Source of the DNA: Gymnopus androsaceus JB14 | Taxonomy: Eukaryota > Basidiomycota > Agaricomycetes > Agaricales > Omphalotaceae | Direction: 5' to 3' | Assembly (NCBI GenBank): GCA_009733575.1 | Contig: ML769388.1 | Span: 186,001 to 250,000, forward strand | Length of the DNA: 64,000 nt | Shown: positions 1-11,975 of the stretch, piece by piece | Layout of the letters: each line of letters begins with the position of its first letter | How positions within the stretch are numbered: the stretch's first letter is position 1 | The notes under the pieces: model-generated | Told to the model about the DNA's origin: nothing | The model's input: only the letters and a program-made list of their open reading frames with translations | Databases searched by the model: none | Made by a program: the position numbers and the translations under genes

Positions 1-23
1 CCTTGTATAAGTTTCCAAATCAA

Positions 24-2425
24 CAGAGCTGAAGGAAGAAATACTGACCATGTGTAAGTAGGCAAAGTCTGGAGTATTATGAGTACAAAGGTTATTAACA
101 CGGACGAAGAAATATCTTACCTGAAACAAGGTTACAACTTGTTCGAAGAACGCGACAGCCTGTTCAAATGATATAAATTCTTCTAGTGACTCGGAGTGCG
201 AAAGCAGTAGATTTACCTCAGCGCCCTTGGGACTTCCCGAAGGCAAACAGTCAACCTGGAGCGTGCTGTAGCAAGTACCGTGCGTGGCCCACTCATGCTA
301 GAGAAATGTTTATTAGAATCGAATGCGACAGTAGAAAGCCATGTCGTGACTCACCTCCCAAAGTTCCTCGTTGCTGCCATCGTCCGGGTCGTTAAGCCAA
401 AACTTCACAAAAATTAGATTGTCGAGCATGAGGGGTTTAAGTAGATTGTTTGCATACGTCGTTCATGAAGTCAAGGGTTGTGGTCGCGCCTTGCTCAGTG
501 AGCAACTGCAGAACTTCATGTCAGTAACATAAAAATAGTAGCCGAGGAAGTTCGCGAACGGTAGAAATATCAGTGTAGTCCCTGGAAGGATCGCAGTCTT
601 CTTCGAAAGTACCGTCACAGCTGAGTGGGATTATCAATATCAGTGCACATATCCATTCAAAGCATGCGTACTTGTCAGGCCAGAGACCGTGGATAGTAAA
701 ACTATCAGTTGGGCCCGTCTCAGGATCGGTATCCCAGAACTATCAAGCATGAAAGAGTCACTTCAAGGTATTCTAGGACAGCAGCGAAAAGAGCTACCTG
801 AGTTTGAAGAATAAGACCCTTCAAAGATATATTTTAGTTTTTGTGACATTAGGACAGAGGAAAGACCTACGCCAGGAGCCTCAAAACAGCAAGTACCAGC
901 TGCATTGGATGAGCAAGACAAAGGGCCCGTAGTTGAACAACCAGAGCTGATAGATGCTGCTCTGTTGTGGAGTGAACCGGCAATTGAAGTGGCTGCTACA
1001 GCGGGGCGTAAGAGACCAGTGAGAACGACCATCTTAGTTGAGAGCTGCTGTAGTTTTAGACCGGGTAAAGGAGAGGTTATCACAACTCTGGAGAATCTCC
1101 ATCGAAGCGAATACTTTATATATAGAGGCATTACTCAATGCTACGGTTCAGATGGAACGCACATGCAGTCTAGTGGAGATATCATTTGGACAGAAAGATA
1201 AACGTGCGTATCACAGAAGAAATGTGCCCCATAATGATGAGAGGATATGCTGGAGAATACACCGTGCTTGTTGCCGTCAAAGAACAGCATGTGGTTCCAG
1301 TGTGGTTCTCTGTGCTTCCAGAGTACCGATGAGCCATTCCCTGCCATGCTGACCTTCGAGACCGTTTAATGCAGATTAAAATAGAAAAAATCATATGGTC
1401 GTTGATAAGAACGCCTTCAACGCCTTTCGAGGCAATGGGGACATTGGAACATCGCGATACAAATACCATGTGAACTGTAACCGTCGAGTAAAAGAAAATA
1501 GACCTGTCAATTAACCTTGAAGCGTCCCAACCAGTCTCAGCGATATTTCTCATTCTCACCGCTGTGCCCCTGACTCTGCAGCTATATGAATTGAAAGGCA
1601 GAGACGGAGACAATCGAGTCTCGTGGGCAAAATGATCACTGGTAACGCACCTTATCGCTCAGGCTGGCTTCCGTAGCACTCGAAAGTACGTTCCAGAAAT
1701 ACCAGTGAAAGGGAGCAAGTGGGAGGGAGGAAGATGAAAGCGATGAATCTGAAATTAAGGCTGTAAGCGATGTCTTCGAGATCTAGATTCGAATCTGGCT
1801 GATCTCCTCTGCAAAGGAACCAAAAGTATCATGTCATTCCATCCTCCAACATATACAGATTTTCAAAGATAGAAAAAGATCCCCAGGACGACGAAATATA
1901 CTATATAGTATCAATTTTGGTACCGCTGTCGGTGAAAAGAGAATCTGAGGAGCATAGTACTTAGCCAGACATTCAAGTCGAGGGACTCACTACGGAATCT
2001 CCATCGATCTGAACCCGCCAAGCTTCAATTCCAGTAGACCTCACTTAGGTCACTTCCGTCACATTTTAACTGAGGCGCAAATTCGCCAGTCCGAGCCTTG
2101 AATGCGGCAGTAAGTGCAGTATACGTGTGGGTCGTACGTACTAGAAGAGCTCGGAGTGATTTCTTCGTCGTTCAAATTGAATGCTTGTAAATGATTCGAA
2201 TGTAACAGAGTTGAAGGAAGAGATGATTACCATGTGCAAAGTCTGGTTAATATCATGAGTACAAAGGTCTTAACACGGACGAATAAAATATCATTACCTG
2301 GAACAAGGTTATTATCTGCTCAAAGAACATGGCAGCCTCAGGCTGTCCAGTACTTAGCGAACCGGCGATTGAAGTAGCAGCCACAGCGGCCTGTGAGAGC
2401 GATCATCTTAGCTGAAGACAAATTG
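24..2425. repeat. Degenerate duplicated blocks in gene-poor left edge
   Basis: Two sequence blocks occur twice in the same order. Block one is at about 24-165 and again at 2208-2360; both contain the same run around 'gagtacaaaggt' and 'aacacggacgaa'. Block two is at about 970-1040 and 2357-2425, around 'gaaccggc' and 'ttgaagt'. The spacing between blocks is about 800 bp in the first copy and almost nothing in the second, so one copy gained or lost sequence. Short ORFs overlap but none looks like a gene. It is probably the decayed remains of a duplicated or mobile sequence; no terminal repeats were found. Confidence 0.5.
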
Positions 2426-2429
2426 TCTG

Positions 2430-3941
2430 ACCCCTACCAATACGACAAGGAAGGTGAAAGATATGATAGGTCTTCCAACGGATGAGGACAGATTAGTTGC
2501 AGCCATGCGTATTCAATGGAAAGCGTGTATTTTTCTTACTTGAATAGCGAATATGCTAAAAAGAACATCGAAGGTTAAAGGGGGGACTCAGCAGGCATCA
2601 GTACGTCCGAGTGGAAGGTTTCGGGCCACCTGTTACAATCGACTCAATTCGGACATAGCTTGGCAGGCATTGCATGAGGCGTAAAATTAGGATGCGGGCC
2701 CATAGGGAGTCTAAAGACACTGTTGTATACGATTCACGCCGGTACACGTTCTATTCTAACATCCAGAGGAGAACTAGATCCACAAAATATTAATAAAACA
2801 TGTATTCTAGGATTCAGAACTCACTATTCATACGAAAAAGCTCCTTAACCAAGTTGCCTCCTCCTCCATTTCTACCTCAGTCCTAGGTTTTCGATTTTCA
2901 TCGGCATCAACTTTGAGAGTAGACTGGCTAGTGGTTTGTTGCAAATCAGAGTTCAAAGAGCCTTCAGCACGTTCGAGTACTGGATAGATGTCATCGTTGT
3001 TCGAAAAGCGATCTCCGACTGTCTTCCTAGGAATTATGTGAAAGTGGACATGAGGAATCGATTGGCCTGCGGCTTTCCCATCCTACGGAAATGGTTTTTC
3101 CACTTTAGCGAGCAAAAGAATTGCTTTATTCACCTGGCAAGCTATGGTCAGCGCCGAAGCGCCATATGCGCGTTCTACAACGTTGCCAACGCGCTGCACT
3201 GAGCTCATCAAGGAAGCAAGTTCAGCATCTACAAAGGTATCAGTTTTGGTTTTAATTACTGGATAATATACACACCATTCAAGTCAGCCAGGCGGAGAAC
3301 TTTTCTAGTCGGTATCACGAGCACATCTGCGCGCCAATTTAAGTCAAGAACTTGGAATTTGGCTAAGATTCATATGACAAACGGCCTAAGGTAATAGGTT
3401 TGATATTGACGATGGCGTATGCACTGGATGTGCGGTAGAAGCATTGGCGAGTAACTTCGAAAGACGAAAAAAAGAGCGAGGCCATGAAAGAGGTAGACTT
3501 GCAGTCGCCGTAGTGGATGCAGCGACGTTTGAATGCAGGGATGGATGCAGCGAGATGCAGCGACCCGAACTTACGTCACCGGGCCGACACAGCCGGCTGG
3601 TGAATGAAAGAGGTGCTGGGCGCTTACCACTACTTACTTCTTCTTTGTCTTCTCCTTCTTCTAGTTATGGTGCATTTAATGGGTGCATCGGCTCTGTTTC
3701 TCTGTACGCATAGTGTTCCTGGTTTTTTGCTCTTACATATATTGTGGTTAGCCCGATTGCACAGGTCCAGTCGGACACTAAGTCAAGACCTTTTTTCCCG
3801 TGAAAATTTTCCTTCTTTCGGAACAGTGGCATCACCGTAAGTATCTAGAAGTATCATCCTGCAGCGAACGGAGACTTGTCACATGTGCCCAGAATTTCCA
3901 GGCTTCTGATATGAGCTCCACTTTCTCTTTGTCGTCCAATA
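2430..3941. other. Intergenic, no supported gene
   Basis: Only short ORFs of up to about 90 codons, in several frames, with no recognisable domain and no splice pattern that joins them. The segment just before 3942 is presumably the promoter of the FAD monooxygenase gene. Confidence 0.4.
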
Positions 3942-5653
3942 ATGTCAGATTTCGAAGTAGCGATTGTGGGTGCTGGGCTAGTCGGTTTGGTGGCAGCGGC
4001 CGCTCTTTCAAGGGCTGGTATCTCGGTCACCGTCTTTGAGGCGACTTCATCTTCCCAAGAAGTCGGTGCAGGTGTTGGAATCGGTAAGTAGATGACATTC
4101 TTTATCGCGATATCATGGCTCTGATAATCTCTAGGACCTAACGCTGTCAGAGCTTTGAAGGTGCTCTCAAAGCATCCTTATTCCTACTTTCAGATACTGA
4201 CGCCGATCTGTAGGGACTTGGAGTCTTTGACGCAATCCTTGCGCGCTCTGACGAGCCTGAAGGCGTTCAGCGAACCTACTGCCTTCATTCGCCTGTAAAT
4301 CCTCATGATTGTGTGCTTCGTGTGAGTTGTCCTAGAGCTGAGAGTGGTCTCATTTAACACTGGTTAGTATCAAACGAGCTGCCCAAACCCAGTTGCATTG
4401 CCCATATACAGGTCTGAGCCCACTCTCCACCTAAGTAAAGCTGATAATTAATATCATGCTAGGCCTGCTTTCCTTGAGGCAGTCATTGGTCTTTTGGATC
4501 CATCGATAATTCATTTTAACAAGCGATGCACGTCTATAAGCATCACGGAGAGCGGAAAGCACACCGTGCATTTCAGCGATGGAACAAGCCATGAAGCAGA
4601 CCTGAATAATCGGAGCAGATGGTGTAAAAAGCGTGACGCGTAGCTACGTAGTGGGGGAACATGCGAAGAATCCTCTCGTATTCACCAATACTGTCGCTTA
4701 TCGAGGGCTCATTCCTGCAGAAGACCTTCGCCGTGCTGGACTGCTGACAAATTACTCTGGGCATAAATTTATCCTGTTCCTTGGGTCCGGCAAAGTAAGT
4801 GGCCAGGTTTTGTCGTGGAAAAAACCTTCAATTGCTTCCTAGCATATCATAGGCTTCTCTATCAAAGGTGGAACGGTCGTGAGTCACTATATCATCTTGT
4901 AAAGAAATCTCACATTTCAGTATAAGATCAATTTTGTCGTTTTCGTAGCAGATCACGATAAACCCAAGGGATCCCAACTACCTCCTCCATGGATGGAATC
5001 CACAACCTAGCGAAGAGCTCAAAAGTCACTTCGGATCCTGGGGACACGATCCAATGATTATTTTGGATCATCTAAAGAACCCTAGCAAGTGGTCAATACA
5101 TGCAGTGAATCCCCTTGAAAGTTATATCCGCGACAAGGTTGTGCTTGTCGGAGATAGTGCCCACGCAATGCTTCCTCATTTAGGTTTGTCTCCCTAGGTT
5201 TGCAAAACAGGCTCGCTAACTATATATATTTAGGTGCAGGCGTCGGTCAAGGCTTCGAAGATGTTTTTGTACTGGTACAGTTACTAACTCATCCTCAAGC
5301 TCAAAAAGCAAATCTTCCAGTGAGACGATCCTTGGATAGACTTTGATTGATCTCACATTATGTATAGGATCTTCTGGCGCAATACGACCGTGTTCGGCCT
5401 CCCAGGGCTAATGCCATTCTACGAAAAAGCCAGTGGGCTGGTGAAACTTACGAGTCGTATCGTTCGGAAGAGGACAACGGCCGAATACAAGAATGCCTAT
5501 CGGAGATTTGGGAGGATGTATGGGGCCATGACCTTGAGAAAGACGTCGCGTCTGCATTTGAGGCTTTGCATCTTTCACAAATCTTTCAGGTGAGCAAAAA
5601 TACTATGATATGGCATGATATTGAGACGAGAAAAACAGGATTCTGAAGAATAA
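3942..5653 (+). pseudogene. FAD-dependent monooxygenase (salicylate hydroxylase-like), frame broken twice
   Basis: Group A flavin monooxygenase that would hydroxylate an aromatic or similar substrate with FAD and NAD(P)H. The first exon starts MSDFEVAIVGAGLVGL, a Rossmann GxGxxG dinucleotide-binding motif. A mid-protein GADGVKS (DG motif) and a late GDSAHAMLPHLG (GD motif, FAD ribose binding) follow, then the usual C-terminal helices (DLLAQYDRVRPPRA). About eight short introns are visible. Two single-base insertions break the frame inside exons: near 4605 (between HEADL and IIGADG) and near 5008 (a TAG results). All motifs are otherwise intact, so this is either a very young pseudogene or a working gene with assembly errors. 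It ends tail-to-tail with the kinase-like gene, 64 bp away. Confidence 0.8.
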
Positions 5654-5717
5654 CGCTACAATGATCTACATAGATGTACATATATATGGTTCCAATGTGA
5701 ATTTGGTGGTTCGAAAG

Positions 5718-6457
5718 CTAGGCCCAGGTGTTGAACCTCGGCGGTGGTGGGACGACGGGACCACGGTGGCTCGCGAGCAAATCGACTATCCCGTATATCT
5801 TCTCAACAAGCACGAGCTCGGGACATCCATTCCTACTCGCTACCACCGCGTTGGGATGCGTCAATAATGGAATGGCGCCTACACAGTGATGGTCCTCCAA
5901 CACATCGGAGAAGTCAACAATTCGAATGCCTGTACCGGCGCCGACGATGTGATGAGCGTCATCCAGGGAACCATGAAGAATACCCGCTTGGTGAAGCTTG
6001 CAGACTGCAAGCATAACTTCGCGACTAGGCGTGCAGCATCAGTCGATGAAATCAACCAAAGAAAATGGGAAACGTACTTGCGATCTGCTAACGTGAAATT
6101 CAGGGGGCTTCTACAATATTCCAGAAGCAAGCACGCAAAATCTTCCCCATTGATTTTGCCTTTGAATAGCCCGTAGCAATGAGGGACTACCGAGCCCTGC
6201 AAATGCTTCAACTTGTGAGTGTACACTCGATACTCCTTCTCCAAAGCCGTAACCTGATTCCGGCCCTGCGCCATTTTGACAATAGCTGTAAGCTTAGGCT
6301 CTTCGCCTCGGGGGCCTAGCAGTGCCACACGAACGCTGCCTCGAGATGAGAGACTCTGTTTCGTTAAGCGGGCAGTCTGGTGGACGACTGGGTGCGATTC
6401 CCAGGACCAAAGATCGTAGGTCTGGTTGTGGTTGAGAATGAGCTGGAGAGTCGTCAT
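5718..6457 (-). CDS. Protein-kinase-like fold protein, degenerate catalytic loop
   Basis: Two exons, 6078-6457 and 5718-6024, joined across a 53-nt GT-AG intron that restores ADRNREVMLAV. The protein resembles the fungal kinase/phosphotransferase-like families with an N-lobe lysine segment (AIVKMAQG), an acidic helix, a hinge (LLLEYC) and the loop LHQAGILHGSLDDAHHIV followed by IRIVDFSD. The catalytic HGD is HGS here and the following Asn is absent, so catalysis is doubtful. I start at the ATG at 6457; the open frame continues upstream to a possible acceptor near 6508, so a further 5' exon encoding LPAYKPFYK is possible. Function unknown; family placement is by motif only. Confidence 0.6.
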
Positions 6458-6950
6458 TTTGTAGAAAGGTTTGTATGCAGGGAGGTTCAGCAATGGATAG
6501 GAATACTGAAAGCTATGGCATGCTACGCACCTTATATACCGTCAGAGATGAACAATGGTCTTCTCGGGGAAGCGCGTTTTTTTGGGTAGCAAGGAAGTTG
6601 TGTGGCCCGCATCAAACATTTTCGCATTATGGTCCTCAATGGGACGTACCCATCATCGATGGAAGAAGCCGTGGCCACAAAATTTTTGACCACATTCATT
6701 GTTATCCACTACCGATTTAGGAAATGGTTAACATTTTACAGAACTTGCTCTGCTTTGACCAGCTAATGAATACTCATTGTCAGCTTTATATATCTGAGAA
6801 CGGAGATCGAAAAAACGGGGATTGATATCCGAAACGGGATTGGTCAAAGCTGGACATATCGAGCTACATTGAGTCCGCCTGCGTATACATTGAAATTCAA
6901 AGTCGCTACTGATTAACAAAAATCTAAGCGCGAATCGATGGATATTCTTT

Positions 6951-7914
6951 TCAGAAAAAAAATGTTCCAGTTGCATTCATGGTCGCCTCCCCCCTTATCT
7001 TCAAATTCGCTGCCCCGTTTACCCAGAATATGCGTAAATCACCTCCCCTGCGACTGACTTGGGCGGCCTTGATCTCTTTTCCATCAGCTAGGTCTTGCTT
7101 CTCAGCCCAATAAGGTCCGAGGAGTGTATGGGCCGAGCCACACACAGGATCCTCATTGCCCAAACTGGCAATGGGAATAAAGACTCTCGAGGTGAAGTGT
7201 TCATTCCCGGTGGTCGATCTGGCTGTGATAGCATTGATCGTATAACCCGTTTCCCTCTAAATGTAGTCCACGTCCAATTAGCAGCTGATTGAGAGTTAGG
7301 GAATCGGAAAGACTTGCCCAAAGATCCGCATTCACGATGGAACTGTTCTTGATGTCATCTTTCTCGTCAACTTCAACGAGAAGACAGTATCCGTAAGGCT
7401 TCATGCCCTTCGCCACATGAAGGATGGTAAAAGTCTTCCCGAAAGCGCCATTCACGATGTTTACAATCCTCTTCTTCTCTGGTTCTGATACTTCGGCCAG
7501 CTCTCCCTTGACAAGGTCAAGTTCGATCCAATCTCCTTCCTCACTCGTCACCTTGCAAGCGGTCACAGTGCCACGGCCCTTCGTCATGAATTCAAATGAC
7601 TTGACCTCTTTCCCTACTCTCCCAGTTTGGAATATGACTTTGGCAGCTGCCAGCGTTGCGTGCACACAAAAAGATCCTTCCTTCTCGGGAGTGAAATAGC
7701 GCACCGAGAATCTCTCAGAGCTTGCGTCGAGTGTGGGGGGCTCTTTGGATAGAAAAGCAACCATGGGCTGATTAAAAGTGGCTGCGATATTGGCAAGAAC
7801 GTCCTCCGGCGTTTCTTTAGGATCCAAGAAGGCTACGATGGCCGGATTACCTCCAAAAGGTTGATTGGAGAATGCAGCAACCAGATAGTAGTCGAAAGAT
7901 TCAGAGGAAGACAT
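6951..7914 (-). CDS. PhzF-like isomerase-fold protein
   Basis: Phenazine biosynthesis PhzF / PBLD superfamily, a two-domain diaminopimelate-epimerase fold. Exons 7336-7914 and 6951-7256 are joined by a 79-nt intron with a CTAAC branch site, giving the junction NSSI-RETGYTINAITARS. Family features seen: FGGNPAIVAFL near the N terminus, SFCVHATLAAA (the GHA loop, with Val instead of Gly) and GNEDPVCGSAH near the C terminus. The position usually occupied by the catalytic glutamate in NxSE is methionine here (FNQPMVAFL), so epimerase/isomerase activity of the known kind is uncertain. Start chosen at ATG 7914. About 290 residues, normal for the family. Substrate unknown. Confidence 0.85.
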
Positions 7915-8625
7915 CACTTACATCACCAGAATTGAGAGGGGTTTAGCTACTTATACACTGAATGAAATGACTCGAACGCTCAACTTGATATTACCAAGAT
8001 TCCCGAGAATACGATAGATTTCTCCATATCCGTGCCGGAAAATTTGTGCAAATGGAGGTAGAAAACTTGCCGGCTTGCGAGCTTGCGACGCTTTTCTTCT
8101 AATCGAGTAGGGATTATTATAAATGGTAAAAAAGATATTTAATATGTATGACAAAAACTCAATTCAGCAATGAGTTATGGCCAACGCAGCGAGGCATGAA
8201 CTAAAGTGGAAAATGAGCCGGTTGCACTTCCAGAATACTTGCCACTTGCCCTGCCGCAAGTGCCGCAAGCTTTTCTTGATTAGCGCTGTCGCTCATACGC
8301 GTCTGTACGCGTATGAGCGCGACAAGTCGACTTGACATGACAATCATTACATGTATACTAAAGACGAACATTCTACTTACTACGTACAGGTCTCGTCTCG
8401 CCGAGACTCGAACTATACTACTACTGCTATACCGAGTCAACGCTCGACTCCTGGTATTTACACTGGACGTTCGTAGTAGAATATATCTTGTTTTCCCCAT
8501 TTCTTACCTGCAAACTGCGAACTGCGAGAGTTCTACCCCGCCGCACTCAAAGCAAGTCCGCGCACAGACGAGACTAAGCTTACAGCGCGAACATCGAAAC
8601 AAAGCAAATAGAAAGTTTTCCAACG
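7915..8625. other. Intergenic with a perfect hairpin
   Basis: No gene. Contains the perfect inverted repeat at 8291-8318 (listed separately) and a short GTCTCG/CGAGAC palindrome near 8392. Lies between the start of the PhzF-like gene and the 3' end of the F-box gene. Confidence 0.4.
8291..8318. repeat. 12-bp perfect inverted repeat, 4-nt loop
   Basis: GCTCATACGCGT at 8291-8302 and its exact reverse complement at 8307-8318, separated by CTGT. It could form a stem-loop or be a palindromic protein-binding site. No transposon structure surrounds it. Confidence 0.7.
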
Positions 8626-9998
8626 TTAAACAGAGTCCGCATCCTTCCACTCGGAATCCAGAATCCTAACACCCCTTCGTGCCAATCGTCGACGCCATTC
8701 CCGCATCTCTCCTTGAACCCCAGTTTCCATAGCTCGAGGACCCATTCCCTTTCGTAGCCATTTAACGTCCCTGATCCTGACTGCCTTCAGAGAGGGAAGA
8801 TGAGGAAGCAGGCGGGAGATGAGAGCCCAGGAATCAAGGCTAGGCTTGGGAATGGAGAGTATCTCCAAAGAATGTTCTTCAGTCAATTCGATTGCTGGAA
8901 GTGGAACTTCCAATGACAGGTGTCGAAGATTAGGGGAAGTTTGGAGGATATTGGTTGGAGAGGTATATAAATGACTTGGCCATGATTTTCGTCGACTAAG
9001 CAAAAGCAAGGATCGTAATGTCTCCCCATGACTCGCTATGAACAGTGATGATGTGCTAGAGGGGATGTCATGAAACGGGGTAATAGTCAACTTGGTGAGG
9101 GATGGTAGGGATGTCGAAAGCAGTGATAGCATGAGAGGAGATGCTTGTAAGCAAGCAAGTAGGGTGAGCACTTGCAATTTAGGAAGACACATTGCCGGTA
9201 AATCTAGGGGAAGTACCTGTCCGTCATACCACAGGTATGTGGTATCATGCTCAAGGGGATCAATGTCGGGTCCTATTACCTCGAGCTCTTCAAGATTTGG
9301 ACAGTTTTGCAGGAGATCTAGCAAAGGATCTCGAGGCATTCCATGGGATGGAACGTAGTATATACCGCGTAGCGACCTGAGTTTACCGACGCCATGCCTT
9401 TCCGTCAAGGATATGCACGCGCGCCGACTGAAACTGAAGGTGGGATTCATCGAGAATACGGAAAGAAAAGGGAGAAGAGGGAAGAGATTGGTAAGTAACG
9501 AATCAACTCGAAGAGCCAGTATTTCTGTATTATCGAAAGGATCCTCGTAAAGTCGATGCTTTGTAGGTTTACGGAGCTCCAGCCTTGAAACGTCAAGGGA
9601 TTGGACCCATCTTCCAGGCGCGGAGAAAGGGATTCTTCGCAAGCTATCCCACCGCGAATCGGCATCATGGATTCGTTTACAAAAACTCTCCAAGGAAGAA
9701 TACCGACTGAAACTGACGTGAGAGTAGAGCAAAGGTTGAACAATGTCCTTGCGATTGTCATTTAGCATTTTCGTGCTTATGATAAGACGACAGATAGACC
9801 ATTCACCTTGAAGTTCTTGCACACGAGCATTGCTGAGAGATGAGAGCTTCTATCTCCGAGTTCCATCATCTCGAATATCTGTGTCCATATTTCGGTAGGA
9901 AGCGTTAATTGCTTCGGAGGTGCTAGCAGAGGCACGAGGATAAGTGCGCTTGGGAATCGCGCATAAGGGCGGGCATGGAGCAGCACAGTTGTGTTCAT
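8626..9998 (-). CDS. F-box protein with leucine-rich C-terminal region
   Basis: Exons 9807-9998 and 8626-9747, separated by a 59-nt intron. The first exon ends in a short F-box, LPTEIWTQIFEMM...LVCKNFK, continuing after splicing as DIVQPLLYSHVSF, the usual basidiomycete F-box arrangement. The rest is a leucine-rich region without a strict repeat (NCPNLEELEVIG, LPKLQVLTLL, LPSLTKLTI, SPNLRHLSLEVPLP). Such proteins act as substrate receptors of SCF ubiquitin ligases through Skp1; the target is unknown. The start at ATG 9998 gives about 35 residues before the F-box. Both exons are open and complete. Confidence 0.8.
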
Positions 9999-10146
9999 GA
10001 GTGCAACCCGACGATGGCAAAAGTCGTAGAGAGTTCTCTTTAGTGTTGGGAGATGACAAGCAAGTTATATAGCGGGGAGTTTCGTTGATCATTCCGTTCC
10101 GGTCCGTTCATAGTACTATAAGTAGGTTAAATAAGTACTGCATATA

Positions 10147-11835
10147 CTAAGGATTCAAGATATCTCCAATCTCATCCACAAATCGTTCGTAATCATCCTT
10201 CTTCTTTACAGCTTCTACGTTGGCCTTTTTCGCTGGCGATTCAGGTTTGGTGGCGGAGGGAGCCGGACCAAACTGATCTCTGAGTGTACTCAAAAGGTCT
10301 GGGCGTGTAAGCCCAGGCATAGAATCTGTATCGTTTCCGACACCAGGGGCAGCATTCACTCTGGATGTACTAGGTGCAGCTCCTCCTCCTCCTCGTTTTC
10401 TTTTCAATGCACTTGGAACAAATGCTGTCGCTTCCTTCTTAAAGTCGCGTAATTGAGGCGCGGCAGACACTGTTGCAGCGGCAGTCGTGGCGGAAGATGT
10501 AGATGCTGCTGTCGGTTGAGCAACGCCGGGCTTTGCGGGGAGAGATGGATGGCCAGATGCCTGAGAGGCACGGTGAGCCTGATACGTTTGATGAGGGACA
10601 TAAGAAAGAGGATCCTGCATGGCCGAAGCGGATTTTTCGCGTCGGGGGAAGAAACCAGGCGGAGGTGGAACCATAGATGGCTGAAAGCCAAATGGTGGCG
10701 GAGGAGGTATTTTCGGGGGAAAGCTGGGGAACCCCATGGGAGGAGGAGGAGGCATGCTTCCTGGCGGAAAGCCTGGAGGTAAATTACCCTGGGGAAAGCC
10801 AGCTGGAGGAAATGGCGGGGGAGGAAATGGCATTCCCATCGGTAAAGGAGGAGGGCCTAGTGGTAAAGGTGGATTTACTCCGGTACCGACCAAAGCTGGA
10901 GGAGGTGGGCCTGACGGAAGTGGAGGCTGCAAACTGCCTTCTTCTGAAATTGAGTTTATCAACGAGAACCGAGTTGAAATGGTAATGCCATACCTTGCGG
11001 CTCATCAGGCATTAAGATTTCATCGTCGCTATTCACAAGTTCATCTATCCCAGGCGGAGGACCTTCGGGCATAGCGACATCATCGTCATCGGCTTGCTCA
11101 AAAGTTAGCTGAGAAATGATTTGGAACAGCGAATATATCGTACCATCATCCTCTGCTTCAGAATCAATTTCACCAGGTAGTAGAGCTAGTGAAGAACATT
11201 GTGAATATACGTGCTACGGTTTATTGAAGGTACTCACGTCGTTCCATATAGGGCATTCCAGGCGGAGCTACTCCATAAGGATTCATTATCTTGTCATAAT
11301 AGATAGAGCGTTCAGGATGACGAGGAAGTCCGTTTTTGTCGAAATAGTTTCTCTTCCTGGGCAGAATGAGTTCCTCGGCGGGCTTTCCATCATCTCTGCG
11401 AGGTCGATATACCAGACGACGCTGCTCAGGATGTTCCTTGACATATTCCTCCTTTTTGGCATTGATCCTTTCTAGTTCTGCTTTCGCAGCGGATAGTCGA
11501 GCCTTGTCGGCAGCAGAGGGTTGAGCTAGAGCTTCTAGCTGTTGGATTTCACCTTCGAGTTCTAATTCGCAGTTGAGATTCGTTTCACGGTGTCCGCAGA
11601 TAACATACCTGTAGTATCTTTCTTTACAAGGGCAAAGTCTCGGGCTTTGCTGCGTTCTGCCTTGTTCTACTGCAGAAAACAGTAAGTAATCCTCCCAAGT
11701 CCAGAAATGGCTGGATTGCATGCCTTTTTGAGTTCCTTTTTGCGCAGAGATTTGCCTGAAAACAGTGTAAGAAGATATTGGAGAAATAAAGAAAGGCGTA
11801 CGGTATGCATCAGCTGGATTCAAATTCTTGCCCAT
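10147..11835 (-). CDS. WBP11: WW-domain-binding protein 11 homologue (pre-mRNA splicing)
   Basis: Homologue of WBP11/NpwBP, a nuclear factor tied to the spliceosome and to PP1 and WW proteins. Splicing of about seven exons gives MGKNLNPADAYRKSLRKKE, then KNKAERSKARDFALVKKDT (the conserved WBP11 N-terminal domain), a coiled basic/acidic helix to about residue 80, a short acidic stretch, a long proline-rich region of PPPPFPP and PPGFPPG tracts (target for WW/PQBP1-type domains) and the typical C terminus FVPSALKRKR...YERFVDEIGDIL. The intron at 11667-11723 has a GC donor. Starts 140 bp from RNF10 on the opposite strand. Confidence 0.9.
11667..11723 (-). other. GC-AG intron in WBP11
   Basis: 57-nt intron with donor AAG|GCATGC and acceptor CAGTAG|AAC. 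Its removal joins KKELKK to NKAERSKARDF, which is the conserved WBP11 sequence. No GT donor lies nearby. Confidence 0.75.
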
Positions 11836-11975
11836 AATGGATTGAGATTGAGGCGGCGGTACCGCACGTGAATTCCGAGTCAATAACCGCTCTGGTTACT
11901 CCCACTGGCAGGGAGTCAGAGCTCAGCTCTTTTTTATCCAATTACTCAGTCTCTGACTGCAGATTATTCTTATCC
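11836..11975. promoter_or_regulatory. Shared divergent promoter WBP11 / RNF10
   Basis: Only 140 bp separate the two start codons on opposite strands, so the promoters must overlap. No clear TATA box was recognised. Confidence 0.5.

Noticed and set aside
10736..11074. Glycine-rich open frame antisense to WBP11
   Set aside because: It is the complement of the proline codons in the real gene.
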